This document shows positions 7,797-14,107 of a stretch of DNA of 14,107 nucleotides, one piece after another. The position numbers and the translations under genes are program-made. The stretch is from assembly GCA_947252455.1 (NCBI GenBank), contig CAMXVQ010000028.1, positions 1-14,107 of the forward strand. Reading direction: 5' to 3'. This DNA is from an uncultured Atopobium sp. Its GTDB lineage: Bacteria > Actinomycetota > Coriobacteriia > Coriobacteriales > Atopobiaceae. A model generated the notes under the pieces. That model saw only the letters and a list, made by a program, of their open reading frames with translations. It was not told where the DNA came from and did not search any database. The stretch's first letter is position 1, and each line of letters opens with the position of its first letter.

Positions 7797-10700
7797 CTAC
7801 TCCTTATCCTTGAGCGTGCCGCCAATAAGAACCTCATCAGAGTGATGAGACATAATTGTTGATCCACCGATTAAATCATCAGCAGAATCGGCATGTGCAA
7901 ATACATCGACCGCCTCGGGTTTGTCTTCTTGCTCCACAGGCTTGGCCGGAACATTTTCTTTATAAACAATAGGTTCAATGTTAAGCGCAAGAGAACGGAT
8001 CTCTTTTACCAAAACCTTAAATGACTCAGGTATTCCCGGACGAGGTGCGTTTTCGCCCTTAACGATAGACTCATATGTCTTAACACGGCCGTTGGTATCG
8101 TCAGATTTAACGGTCATAAGCTCGTGTAATACATTGGATGCGCCGTATGCATACAGAGCCCAAACTTCCATCTCACCAAAACGCTGACCACCAAATTGAG
8201 CTTTACCACCCAAAGGCTGCTGCGTAACAAGAGAGTAAGGACCAGTTGAACGAGCGTGAATTTTATCGTCTACCATGTGGCCAAGTTTTAAGATATAAGA
8301 AGTTCCAACGGTAATAGGGCTCTTAAATGCTTCACCAGTACGGCCATCATAAAGCGTGGTTTTACCTTGTTCGTTAAGCTGGGGAACAAATGCTTTGTTC
8401 ATTTGCTTACCATAGGTGCGCATAGCTTTGTTGATCATGTTGATGTTGGTACGGCGAATTGCGTCGGCAACTTCTACATCGGTAGCACCGTCGAAGATAG
8501 GTGTAGAAACAAACATAGGTCCTTCTACAACCTTGTCTGAGTCCTCGCTGTCTACGTCGTAACCATGACTTGCAGCCCAACCTAAGTGGCACTCAAGCAG
8601 CTGACCAACATTCATACGAGAAGGTACGCCCAACGGGTCTAGCAATACGTCAATAGGAGTACCGTCTGCCATGTACGGCATGTCTTCAACAGGTAAAACG
8701 TTACAAATAACACCTTTGTTACCGTGACGACCAGAAATCTTATCGCCTTGTTGAATTTTTCTGCGTTGAGCAACAAATACGCGAATGAGTTCTTTAACTC
8801 CTGGAGGAAGCTCGTTTTCTTTAGATTTATCTTCGGGGCGAACAAAGCGAACAACATCCACAACGCGGCCGTATGCACCGTGTGGCATTCTAAGCGAGGT
8901 ATCGCGAACATCTTGTGCACGGTTACCAAAGATTGCAGCAATAAGGCGTTGTTCTGGAGTTGGAGCAGGCTCACCTTTAGGAGTAACCTTACCTACCAAA
9001 ATATCGCCAGGGCCAACTTCGGCACCAATGCGAACAATACCGTCTTCATCCAAATTGGCAAGCGCTTCTTCGGACTGGTTAGGAATTTCACGAGTAATTT
9101 CCTCGGCATGTTTTGCAGAAATGTCACGCGCGTCAACTTCGTGACGAGAGATATTAACAGAGGTTAACAAGTCGTCTTGAACAAGGCGCTCGGAGACAAC
9201 GATACCGTCCTCGTAGTTATAACCTTCCCAAGGCATGTAGGCAACGGTTAAGTTAACACCTAATGCAAGCTCGCCTTTATCAATGGATGTACCATCGGTA
9301 AGAGGCTGACCTTGCTCAACCTTTTGACCTACTTTTACCACAGGACGGTGGTTAATGCAGGTGCTTTGGTTAGAACGTTGATACTTGGGGAAGTCATAAC
9401 GCTCAAAACCATCCTCAGTTTGAACTACGGCGTGCGAAGCGTCTACCTCTACAACTTCTCCGGCATGAGTTGCCATAACCGATTCGCCAGAATCATATGC
9501 TGCAGCGCGCTCAAGACCAGTTCCAACATAAGGAGCATGAGGCTTAATTAAAGGTACTGCCTGACGCTGCATGTTTGCACCCATGAGCGTACGCTTTGCG
9601 TCGTCGTGCTCAAGGAACGGAATAAGGTTAGCAGCGGCTGAAAGCATTTGAGAAGGAGACACGTCCATGTAGTCTACTTCGTTAACGTCTACTTCACTTG
9701 GTGCACCAAAGGTACCGTCAAAGTTGCGTGTACGTGCAACAACAGTTTCGGGATAATAAATTTTTCCATGAGCGTCTGTTGCAACAAAACGACCCGTCTT
9801 TGGATCTACAGGAACATCTGCAGGAACAATAACGTGATGTTCCTCTTCGTCTGCTATCATCCAATCAATTTCATCGGTAACCTTGCCGTCTACAATCTTG
9901 CGGTATGGTGCTTCGATAAATCCATACTCGTTAACGTGCGCAAACAGCGCAAGAGAACCAATAAGACCAATGTTTGGACCTTCAGGCGTTTCGATAGGAC
10001 ACATACGTGAATAGTGAGAGTTGTGAACGTCGCGCACTGCGGTAGGAACATTAGTACGACGGCTTGAGCCAGACTTATGACCTGCCAAACCACCAGGTCC
10101 TAATGCAGAAAGACGACGCTTGTGCGTAAGACCAGCAAGTGGGTTTGACTGATCCATAAACTGCGACAGCTGCGAGGAGCCAAAGAACTCTTTAATAGCC
10201 GCTACAATTGGGCGGATATTGATAAGAGACTGTGGCGAGATGTCATCAGGGTCTTGCGTTGCCATACGCTCGCGAATAACGCGCTCCATACGGCTTAAAC
10301 CAATGCGGAACTGATTTTGTACCAGCTCGCCTACTGTACGAACACGTCTGTTACCAAAGTGGTCGATATCATCGGTCTTTTTGGTGGTATCTCCTGCGTG
10401 AAGGGCAAGTAGATAACGAAGAGCCGCAACGATATCTTCTTTGGTAAGAATCTTTACGCTTGGATCAATGTCAAGCGCAAGCTTTTTATTAACTTTATAA
10501 CGGCCTACGCGTGCCAAATCATAACGCTGGTTATTAAAATACAATCCTTCGATAAGCGAACGAGCAGAATCTACCGCAGGTGGCTCACCAGGGCGTTGAC
10601 GACGATAAATTTCGATAAGAGCGTCCTCACGCGTGGTTGCAACATCGCGCTGAAGCGTTGCTTTAACGATCTCGGAATCGCCCAAAAGCTTGATAATTTC

Positions 10701-11324
10701 TTCGTCGGACTCGGCAATGCCTAACGCACGAAGCAGCAGCGTTGCATTCTGACGACGTTTGCGGTCGATGGATACAACAAGATGACCGTGCTTGTCCACT
10801 TCAAACTCAAGCCAAGCACCACGTGCAGGAATAAATTGAACATGATGCGTTTGGACTCCGTTATCCATTTCTTCTGAGAAATAAACACCAGGAGATCTAA
10901 CAAGCTGAGAAACAACTACACGCTCGGTACCGTTGATTACAAAGGTACCGCGATCGGTCATGAGAGGGAAATCTCCCATAAACACGAGCTGCTCCTTCAT
11001 TTCGCCCGTTTCTTTATTGATAAAGCGAACGTTTACAAGAAGAGGAGCTTGATACGAAATATCTTTAGCTCTACACTCGGCAATGGTGTGTGGTGGATCA
11101 CTAAACTGATGAGCACCAAAGGTCACCTCCATTGTTTTAGTAGAGTTCTCTATAGGAGAAAATTCCATGAACGACTCAGCAAGACCATCGGTCATGAATC
11201 GTGCAAAGGACTCTTTCTGCACAGAGATTAAATTAGGGAGCTCCATAGTAGGAGCAATCTTGGAGAAGCTTACGCGGTCGCGCTGCTTCGGTCTATCACC
11301 ATGGATTGATTTTAATTTAGGCAC
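7797..11324 (-). CDS. rpoB: DNA-directed RNA polymerase beta subunit
   Basis: 1175 residues, normal for actinobacterial RpoB. The GTG start (11322-11324) has AAGGAGG at 11334-11340, 9 bases upstream. With RpoC it forms the catalytic cleft. The rifampicin region is easily read at residues 382-413 (GSSQLSQFMDQ, THKRRLSALGPGGL). The residues equivalent to E. coli D516, H526, R529 and S531 are unchanged, and Ala at the S522 position is common in other bacteria, so no classic resistance change is visible. The next segment (414-429) is unusual: where most bacteria have the 8-residue T/S-RERAGFE-type fork loop 2, this protein has 16 residues starting AGHKSGSSRR. Conserved VRDVH and CPIETPEGPNIG follow. 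The C-terminal half has the usual GRHGNKGVI and related motifs. The gene has its own promoter upstream and leads directly into rpoC. Confidence 0.99.
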   Translation of the reverse strand: MPKLKSIHGDRPKQRDRVSFSKIAPTMELPNLISVQKESFARFMTDGLAESFMEFSPIENSTKTMEVTFGAHQFSDPPHTIAECRAKDISYQAPLLVNVRFINKETGEMKEQLVFMGDFPLMTDRGTFVINGTERVVVSQLVRSPGVYFSEEMDNGVQTHHVQFIPARGAWLEFEVDKHGHLVVSIDRKRRQNATLLLRALGIAESDEEIIKLLGDSEIVKATLQRDVATTREDALIEIYRRQRPGEPPAVDSARSLIEGLYFNNQRYDLARVGRYKVNKKLALDIDPSVKILTKEDIVAALRYLLALHAGDTTKKTDDIDHFGNRRVRTVGELVQNQFRIGLSRMERVIRERMATQDPDDISPQSLINIRPIVAAIKEFFGSSQLSQFMDQSNPLAGLTHKRRLSALGPGGLAGHKSGSSRRTNVPTAVRDVHNSHYSRMCPIETPEGPNIGLIGSLALFAHVNEYGFIEAPYRKIVDGKVTDEIDWMIADEEEHHVIVPADVPVDPKTGRFVATDAHGKIYYPETVVARTRNFDGTFGAPSEVDVNEVDYMDVSPSQMLSAAANLIPFLEHDDAKRTLMGANMQRQAVPLIKPHAPYVGTGLERAAAYDSGESVMATHAGEVVEVDASHAVVQTEDGFERYDFPKYQRSNQSTCINHRPVVKVGQKVEQGQPLTDGTSIDKGELALGVNLTVAYMPWEGYNYEDGIVVSERLVQDDLLTSVNISRHEVDARDISAKHAEEITREIPNQSEEALANLDEDGIVRIGAEVGPGDILVGKVTPKGEPAPTPEQRLIAAIFGNRAQDVRDTSLRMPHGAYGRVVDVVRFVRPEDKSKENELPPGVKELIRVFVAQRRKIQQGDKISGRHGNKGVICNVLPVEDMPYMADGTPIDVLLDPLGVPSRMNVGQLLECHLGWAASHGYDVDSEDSDKVVEGPMFVSTPIFDGATDVEVADAIRRTNINMINKAMRTYGKQMNKAFVPQLNEQGKTTLYDGRTGEAFKSPITVGTSYILKLGHMVDDKIHARSTGPYSLVTQQPLGGKAQFGGQRFGEMEVWALYAYGASNVLHELMTVKSDDTNGRVKTYESIVKGENAPRPGIPESFKVLVKEIRSLALNIEPIVYKENVPAKPVEQEDKPEAVDVFAHADSADDLIGGSTIMSHHSDEVLIGGTLKDKE
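7800..7805 (-). promoter_or_regulatory. rpoC ribosome-binding site inside the end of rpoB
   Basis: AAGGAG forms the last two sense codons of rpoB and is followed directly by its TAG stop, 8 bases before the GTG start of rpoC. Ribosomes ending rpoB would land on the rpoC start, which helps equal synthesis of the two subunits. Confidence 0.85.
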
Positions 11325-11376
11325 CAGGCTTTTCCTCCTTCAAAAGGGTGGGAGGCGGCAATTGTCGCAACGTAAC

Positions 11377-11405
11377 AATTTAGCTAAGGTTATGACAGTC
11401 GTCAA
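11377..11405 (-). promoter_or_regulatory. Promoter of rpoBC
   Basis: TTGACG (11400-11405) and TAAATT (11377-11382) on the minus strand are exactly 17 bp apart, matching sigma-70 boxes at 5 of 6 and 4 of 6 positions. Transcription would begin near 11370, giving a leader of about 46 bases. Together with the terminator after rplL it indicates that rpoBC can be expressed apart from rplJL. Confidence 0.7.
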
Positions 11406-11559
11406 TATCAGACCTTGACATACTTTACGCTTAGGACTAGATTTTCGATTTCACCATGTATAAACAGGCATTTCTTAAAATCAACTCACGCGCATATATG
11501 GAGAGCATGTGAGGGGTTAGCAGAAACTGCACAGAATCTACACAGTTCAAACATATGAC

Positions 11560-11590
11560 AAAAAGAGCTAGATCCAAGCGAATCTAGCTC
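11560..11590 (-). terminator. Terminator or attenuator after rplL
   Basis: A perfect 9-bp stem GAGCTAGAT / ATCTAGCTC with an 8-base loop is followed on the minus strand by TTTTT. It lies about 45 bp after rplL. In many bacteria a partial terminator here lowers rpoBC expression relative to L7/L12. The other strand also has a T-rich flank (TTCTTTTA), so it could work weakly both ways. Confidence 0.85.
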
Positions 11591-11635
11591 TTCTTTTATG
11601 TATCACCTAAAAATTAGGCGCTTAAGAGGTGGTTG

Positions 11636-12013
11636 TTACTTAAGAGTAACAGAAGCACCTGCCTCCTCGAGTTGCTTTTTAGCAGCTTCAGCGTCTTCTT
11701 TCTTTGCGCCTTCAAGAAGTACCTTAGGAGCAGCCTCAACAGCGTCCTTAGCCTCTTTAAGACCAAGAGAAGTAAGAGAGCGAACAACCTTAATAACAGC
11801 AATCTTGTTAGAACCTACAGAAGTAAGCTCAACGTCAAAGTTGGTCTTCTCTTCTTCTGCAGGAGCAGCACCAGCAGCAGGATCAGCAGCAACTGCTACA
11901 GGAGCAGCAGCGTATACTCCAAATACGTCTTCAAGTTCGTGAACGAGCTCAGAAAGCTCGAGGGCTGGCATCTCTTTAAGAGCCTCAATGATTTCATCTT
12001 TAGTTACAGCCAT
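11636..12013 (-). CDS. rplL: 50S ribosomal protein L7/L12
   Basis: 125 residues starting MAVTKDEIIEAL. This ATG is chosen because AAGGAG (12020-12025) precedes it by 6 bases; an in-frame TTG six codons upstream would overlap that site. The protein forms dimers on the ribosomal stalk through L10 and recruits translation factors. The helical N-terminal dimerisation domain spans about 1-33, an Ala/Pro-rich flexible hinge about 35-54, and the globular C-terminal domain about 56-125, with the conserved KIAVIKVVR and GLKEAKD elements that contact elongation factors. It lies 82 bp after rplJ in the same transcript and ends before a hairpin terminator. Confidence 0.98.
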   Translation of the reverse strand: MAVTKDEIIEALKEMPALELSELVHELEDVFGVYAAAPVAVAADPAAGAAPAEEEKTNFDVELTSVGSNKIAVIKVVRSLTSLGLKEAKDAVEAAPKVLLEGAKKEDAEAAKKQLEEAGASVTLK

Positions 12014-12019
12014 TGTATT

Positions 12020-12025
12020 CTCCTT
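12020..12025 (-). promoter_or_regulatory. rplL ribosome-binding site
   Basis: AAGGAG, 6 bases before the ATG at 12011-12013. It decides the start in favour of MAVTKDE over the upstream TTG. Confidence 0.85.
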
Positions 12026-12034
12026 ATACAATCG

Positions 12035-12046
12035 GGGCTTTCGCCC
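12035..12046 (-). other. Small GAAA-tetraloop hairpin before rplL
   Basis: On the minus strand GGGC-GAAA-GCCC makes a short hairpin closed by a GNRA tetraloop, 9 bases upstream of the rplL ribosome-binding site. There is no T-run, so it is not a terminator. It may stabilise or set up the mRNA for the high translation rate of L7/L12, but this is a guess. Confidence 0.4.
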
Positions 12047-12095
12047 TTTAATTTACTAAGACGGCAAGCATAAAGCCTGACCTGTGCGCTTAAAT

Positions 12096-12614
12096 CTAAG
12101 CAGCGTTTTTCTTTTCGGCAACTGCGTCCAAAGCAGTAACAAGTCCACGAGCAGGACCTGCGCAAACAGAAGCAATGCCAGACAGAGGACTACCAAGAAC
12201 GTAAACGAGTTTAGCAACAAGCTCATCACGGCTGGCAAGCTCGGCGTAAGCTTTAGCACCTTGTGCATCAAGAGCTTTACCATCAGCTAATGCGCCAACC
12301 CATTCGATCTTTTTAAGAGCTTCAGCTTGCTTTTTGATAACTTTAGCTGCATCAACAGGATCGTTTTCGTAGAACACGTATGCACATGTTCCTTCAAGAC
12401 CGCTAATCTCGGGAAGATCGGCATTCTTAAGAGCAATCTTAACAATGTTGTTCTTGTAAACCTTCATGTGAGCTCCCGCTTCGCGAAGAGCACGACGAAG
12501 ACCTTGTGTCTCTTTAACGGTAAGACCGCGATAGTCAATAACAAAAACACCTTTGGAGTTCTCAATTGATTGAGCAGCCTTATCGAGCATAGAAATATTA
12601 AGTTTGTTAGGCAT
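12096..12614 (-). CDS. rplJ: 50S ribosomal protein L10
   Basis: 172 residues, the usual length. L10 anchors L7/L12 dimers to the ribosome as the base of the stalk, and in many bacteria the L10-L12 complex binds its own mRNA leader to control the operon. The N-terminal RNA-binding domain shows the family pattern (FVIDYRGLTVKETQGLRRALREAG, split here as FVIDYRGLTV and LRRALREAG, then KNNIVKIAL). The C-terminal helix near 155-172 is the L12-binding segment. AAGGAGGT at 12621-12628 lies 6 bases before the ATG. The gene is preceded by a structured leader with a terminator hairpin, as expected for autogenous attenuation. rplK and rplA, often found just upstream, are not here. Confidence 0.98.
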   Translation of the reverse strand: MPNKLNISMLDKAAQSIENSKGVFVIDYRGLTVKETQGLRRALREAGAHMKVYKNNIVKIALKNADLPEISGLEGTCAYVFYENDPVDAAKVIKKQAEALKKIEWVGALADGKALDAQGAKAYAELASRDELVAKLVYVLGSPLSGIASVCAGPARGLVTALDAVAEKKNAA

Positions 12615-12671
12615 AGAAACACCTCCTTATGTTTTACTCGGGCACGAGCGCTGACGCGAGCGAGCCTTCAT

Positions 12672-12709
12672 AAAAAAGACCCTGCTTGGCTTATGCCAAA
12701 GCTGGGTCT
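12672..12709 (-). terminator. Attenuator terminator in the rplJ leader
   Basis: AGACCC pairs with GGGTCT at the base; after one mismatch GCTT pairs with AAGC and GGC with GCC over a 4-base loop; six T follow. It lies about 60 bases before the rplJ start, a leader position where it can only serve attenuation. Confidence 0.88.
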
Positions 12710-12810
12710 ACAAGAAGACGATTCTTAAGACCACCTCGGCAGGCGGTTATACACCATGTGTACTCCCTTTAAGCTTCTAGACGAAGCACCGGCTGTCTTT
12801 GGCAGCGAAC
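12672..12810 (-). ncRNA. L10 leader (ribosomal protein L10 binding leader) of rplJL
   Basis: The minus-strand transcript carries elements typical of the Gram-positive L10 leader: GCTGCCAAAGACAGCCGG (complement of about 12790-12807), then CGCCTGCCGAGGTGG (complement of about 12731-12745), then a terminator hairpin. GGTCT at 12728-12732 can pair with AGACC at 12705-12709, the left arm of the terminator, which offers an antiterminator alternative. L10(L12) binding to the leader would favour termination when ribosomal protein is in excess. The call is by recalled consensus, not by a covariance search. Confidence 0.75.
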
Positions 12811-12864
12811 GTGCTATGTGCACTAAGGCAGTTAAGGCATAAATCACCTATCTGCAATTTCTTT

Positions 12865-12892
12865 ATTTTAGCTGATTTTTTGCGATATGCAA
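12865..12892 (-). promoter_or_regulatory. Promoter of the rplJL operon
   Basis: TTGCAT (12887-12892), a 16-bp A-rich spacer and TAAAAT (12865-12870) on the minus strand. The -10 box matches 5 of 6 positions and the -35 box 3 of 6. Transcription would start near 12858, giving a leader of about 245 bases that includes the whole L10 leader element. Confidence 0.6.
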
Positions 12893-13028
12893 GGGAGGCG
12901 TATAAATTGGCGGCCTACGCGGGCGGTCTTCATATGATGCGCATAATTGCTGCGTGCGCAAGGCAAGCGCGCACGAGGGCGCGCAGATTCTATACGCAAA
13001 TTTGTGCTAGTTTTGTGCAAGTTAGGCG

Positions 13029-13034
13029 TATAAT
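13029..13034 (+). promoter_or_regulatory. Consensus -10 box for the cell-wall-binding gene
   Basis: A perfect TATAAT lies 41 bp before the ATG at 13075. No good -35 box is seen at 16-18 bp (the nearest, TTGTGC at 13002-13007, is 21 bp away), so an activator may be needed or the element may be weak. Confidence 0.5.
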
Positions 13035-13074
13035 ACAGTCATAGGCAAACCGTGATCAAGGGAGATGAGCTGCT

Positions 13075-13671
13075 ATGTATGCTCGAAAACTATCACTGCA
13101 CAAACTTATCGTTGCTATGCTGGTCGTAGCTACCTTTGGCTGCCTGCAACCGATGGCCAACGCCCAAGCCCAGAGCATGTGGGTACACAATGGCACCGGC
13201 TGGTGGTATCAAAATGCCGACGGCTCATATCCAGCAAGCGCTTGGCAACAAATTGACGGCCAATACTACTACTTTAATGGTTCTGGCTACATGGTTTCCA
13301 ATTGCTGGATTGGCAACTATTACCTGGGCGCAAATGGCGCTATGCTCAAAAACACGACCACGCCCGATGGCTACAAAGTAGACAAAAACGGTAAATGGAT
13401 TCCTGCAGAAACGTATTACGGCGGAGGTACTACCTGGGGCTCAAGCTCTGACTCTGAGGCTCACGTATCAACTGGCTCAGACGTGGGCGCCTTTAACCCA
13501 TCGGATCCTGCATACCTCCACGCTGACGGTAAGATTATCGGCAACACCAAGAGCCGCATCTATCACTGGCCGGGATCAAAATCCTACAAACGAGTATCCA
13601 TGGCAAACGCGGAATTCTTTAATTCTGCTGCCGATGCTGAAGCTGCCGGATATCACGCAGCACAGCGCTAG
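13075..13671 (+). CDS. Secreted cell-wall-binding-repeat protein with C-terminal sunset domain
   Basis: 198 residues. The N-terminus has a signal peptide (basic MYARKLSLHK, hydrophobic 11-23, likely cleavage after ANA or AQA near 30-32). Residues about 35-110 hold aromatic and Gly-rich cell-wall-binding repeats (WVHNGTGWWYQNADGSYP, then QQIDGQYYYFNGSGYM), of the type that binds choline or other wall polymers in Gram-positive surface proteins. A Ser/Gly linker follows. Residues about 153-198 (GKIIGNTKSRIYHWPGS ... AADAEAAGYHAAQR) match the sunset domain, known from the C-termini of secreted nucleases and wall proteins. The Cys often seen before the 'A-x-x-A-x-x-AGY' helix is replaced by Asn here. 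GGGAG precedes the ATG by 10 bases. A strong terminator follows, so it is probably transcribed alone. No catalytic domain is present; a wall-attached binding or structural role is inferred. Confidence 0.88.
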   Translation: MYARKLSLHKLIVAMLVVATFGCLQPMANAQAQSMWVHNGTGWWYQNADGSYPASAWQQIDGQYYYFNGSGYMVSNCWIGNYYLGANGAMLKNTTTPDGYKVDKNGKWIPAETYYGGGTTWGSSSDSEAHVSTGSDVGAFNPSDPAYLHADGKIIGNTKSRIYHWPGSKSYKRVSMANAEFFNSAADAEAAGYHAAQR

Positions 13672-13781
13672 TCCGCACGCGATGGCTGCTACCAGGCAAT
13701 AAGATGGCAAGCGGAAAAGCATGCGTGCGCGTGGGCGCCGACGAGGGCTCAGGCGCACAGTCATTTTAATGTAGACACAGG

Positions 13782-13815
13782 GCGCGGACAGCATACGTTG
13801 TTCGCGCTTTCTTTT
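13782..13815 (+). terminator. Rho-independent terminator after the first cell-wall-binding gene
   Basis: GCGCGGACAGC pairs with GTTGTTCGCGC in an 11-bp stem with two G-U pairs and a 4-base loop, followed by TTTCTTTT. It separates the two tandem paralogues into different transcription units. Confidence 0.88.
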
Positions 13816-13842
13816 AACATATTTGGAATAACGTTTTCAACA

Positions 13843-13887
13843 ATACTGAAGGCCTCTGCAGTATAAGATGCTCGCACTTCTGAGCAT
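13843..13887 (+). other. Two tandem short inverted repeats before the second cell-wall-binding gene
   Basis: ATACTG/CAGTAT (13843-13848 and 13859-13864) and ATGCTC/GAGCAT (13868-13873 and 13882-13887) are perfect 6-bp inverted repeats lying end to end, 43-87 bp before the ATG. They could be regulator-binding sites or leader hairpins. No clear promoter was found nearby (a TATAAG lies at 13862-13867 without a good -35 box). Confidence 0.35.
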
Positions 13888-13929
13888 AGGCACAACGACC
13901 GAAGAGACTGTAATAGAGAGAAGATAGTC

Positions 13930-14107
13930 ATGAAAACTCACGGACATCCGCTTCGCACATGCATCCTTGTTCTGCTGCTTGTAGGAAGCTTTGGTAGCGT
14001 ACTGCGAGGACACAACGCACGCGCAGAGAGCACGTGGATCCATAATGGAAGTGGCTGGTGGTACCAGCATACAGACGGTTCGTATCCAGCGGGTGCTTGG
14101 GAAAAAA
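13930..14107 (+). CDS. Secreted cell-wall-binding-repeat protein, N-terminal part
   Basis: 59 codons are open to the right edge. The protein starts MKTHGHPLRT, with a hydrophobic segment at about 11-22 and likely signal peptidase cleavage after ARA (about residue 34). The mature start STWIHNGSGWWYQHTDGSYP is closely similar to the first repeat of the gene at 13075 (SMWVHNGTGWWYQNADGSYP), so the two are tandem paralogues. The signal peptides are much less similar, so the duplication is not very recent. A purine-rich GAGAGAAG serves as a modest ribosome-binding site. The rest of the protein, including any catalytic domain, is outside the window. Confidence 0.85.
   Translation, partial: MKTHGHPLRTCILVLLLVGSFGSVLRGHNARAESTWIHNGSGWWYQHTDGSYPAGAWEK

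Larger units (their letters stand above)
11325..11635. other. rplL-rpoB intergenic region
   Basis: 311 bases without a gene. From the rplL side it holds the terminator at 11560-11590, about 150 bases with no clear element except a possible weak second promoter (TTGATT near 11478-11483 followed by a TATACA-like box near 11456-11461), the rpoB promoter at 11377-11405, and the rpoB ribosome-binding site at 11334-11340. Confidence 0.7.
12615..13074. other. Divergent intergenic region between rplJ and the cell-wall-binding gene
   Basis: 460 bases without a protein gene. From left to right it holds the rplJ ribosome-binding site, the leader with its attenuator (12672-12810), the rplJ promoter (12865-12892), a stretch of about 130 bases with a GC-rich inverted repeat (GCGCGC at 12967-12972 and 12979-12984) and no other recognisable element, and the -10 box of the plus-strand gene (13029-13034). 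Confidence 0.75.

Noticed and set aside
10086..10181. Possible rifampicin-resistance changes in RpoB
   Set aside because: The positions most often changed in resistance (E. coli D516, H526, S531 equivalents) are wild type; Ser at 518 and Ala at 522 differ from E. coli, but similar residues occur in susceptible groups.
11598..12073. Plus-strand open frames opposite rplL
   Set aside because: These Ser/Ala-rich translations are the complement of the Ala/Lys/Glu-rich L7/L12 coding sequence and show no start signals.
13123..13146. Lipoprotein signal in the 13075 gene (Cys at residue 23)
   Set aside because: The residues before the Cys are T-F-G, not the L-A/S-G/A lipobox, and good AxA cleavage sites lie a few residues later.
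1..14107. CRISPR array, tRNA, rRNA or intact insertion sequence
   Set aside because: No regularly spaced repeats, no tRNA-like cloverleaf or rRNA motifs and no complete transposase frame were seen; the two-copy repeat near the ORF6N gene is too far apart and diverged for a CRISPR.

Overview
The window looks like a chromosomal segment of a low/mid-GC Actinomycetota of the class Coriobacteriia (Atopobium/Lancefieldella/Olsenella-like). This is an inference. It rests on an RpoC with the long actinobacterial insert near residues 141-230, an actinobacterial-looking RpoB, moderate GC in the core genes, and secreted cell-wall-binding 'GWWYQ' proteins.

Layout from left to right. (1) 1-3220, minus strand: an AT-rich accessory region. 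It holds part of a type I restriction-modification locus, with hsdM complete and the start of a RhuM-like gene overlapping its stop by 4 bp; hsdS and hsdR, if present, lie beyond the left edge. Upstream is an ORF6N-domain gene with a PLD-like C-terminus, preceded by a decayed serine-recombinase remnant. A diverged 40-bp direct repeat lies on both sides of the ORF6N gene, and the outer copy almost touches the rpoC terminator. (2) 3233-12900, minus strand: the conserved rplJ-rplL-rpoB-rpoC cluster. It has an L10-type leader and attenuator before rplJ, a hairpin terminator after rplL, a good promoter directly before rpoB, and a strong terminator after rpoC. (3) 13029-14107, plus strand: two tandem paralogous genes for small secreted cell-wall-binding-repeat proteins. 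The first has a C-terminal sunset domain; the second runs off the right edge. They are transcribed divergently from rplJ.

The most unusual content is in the RNA polymerase genes. RpoC carries a C-terminal extension with a module that aligns without gaps to the DNA-binding C-terminal domain of the alpha subunit, including the residues equivalent to E. coli R265, N268, G296 and K298, followed by a very acidic tail. RpoB has a longer and different fork loop 2 in one of its most conserved stretches. Together they suggest a lineage-specific remodelling of RNA polymerase. No CRISPR array, tRNA, rRNA or intact transposase was seen.
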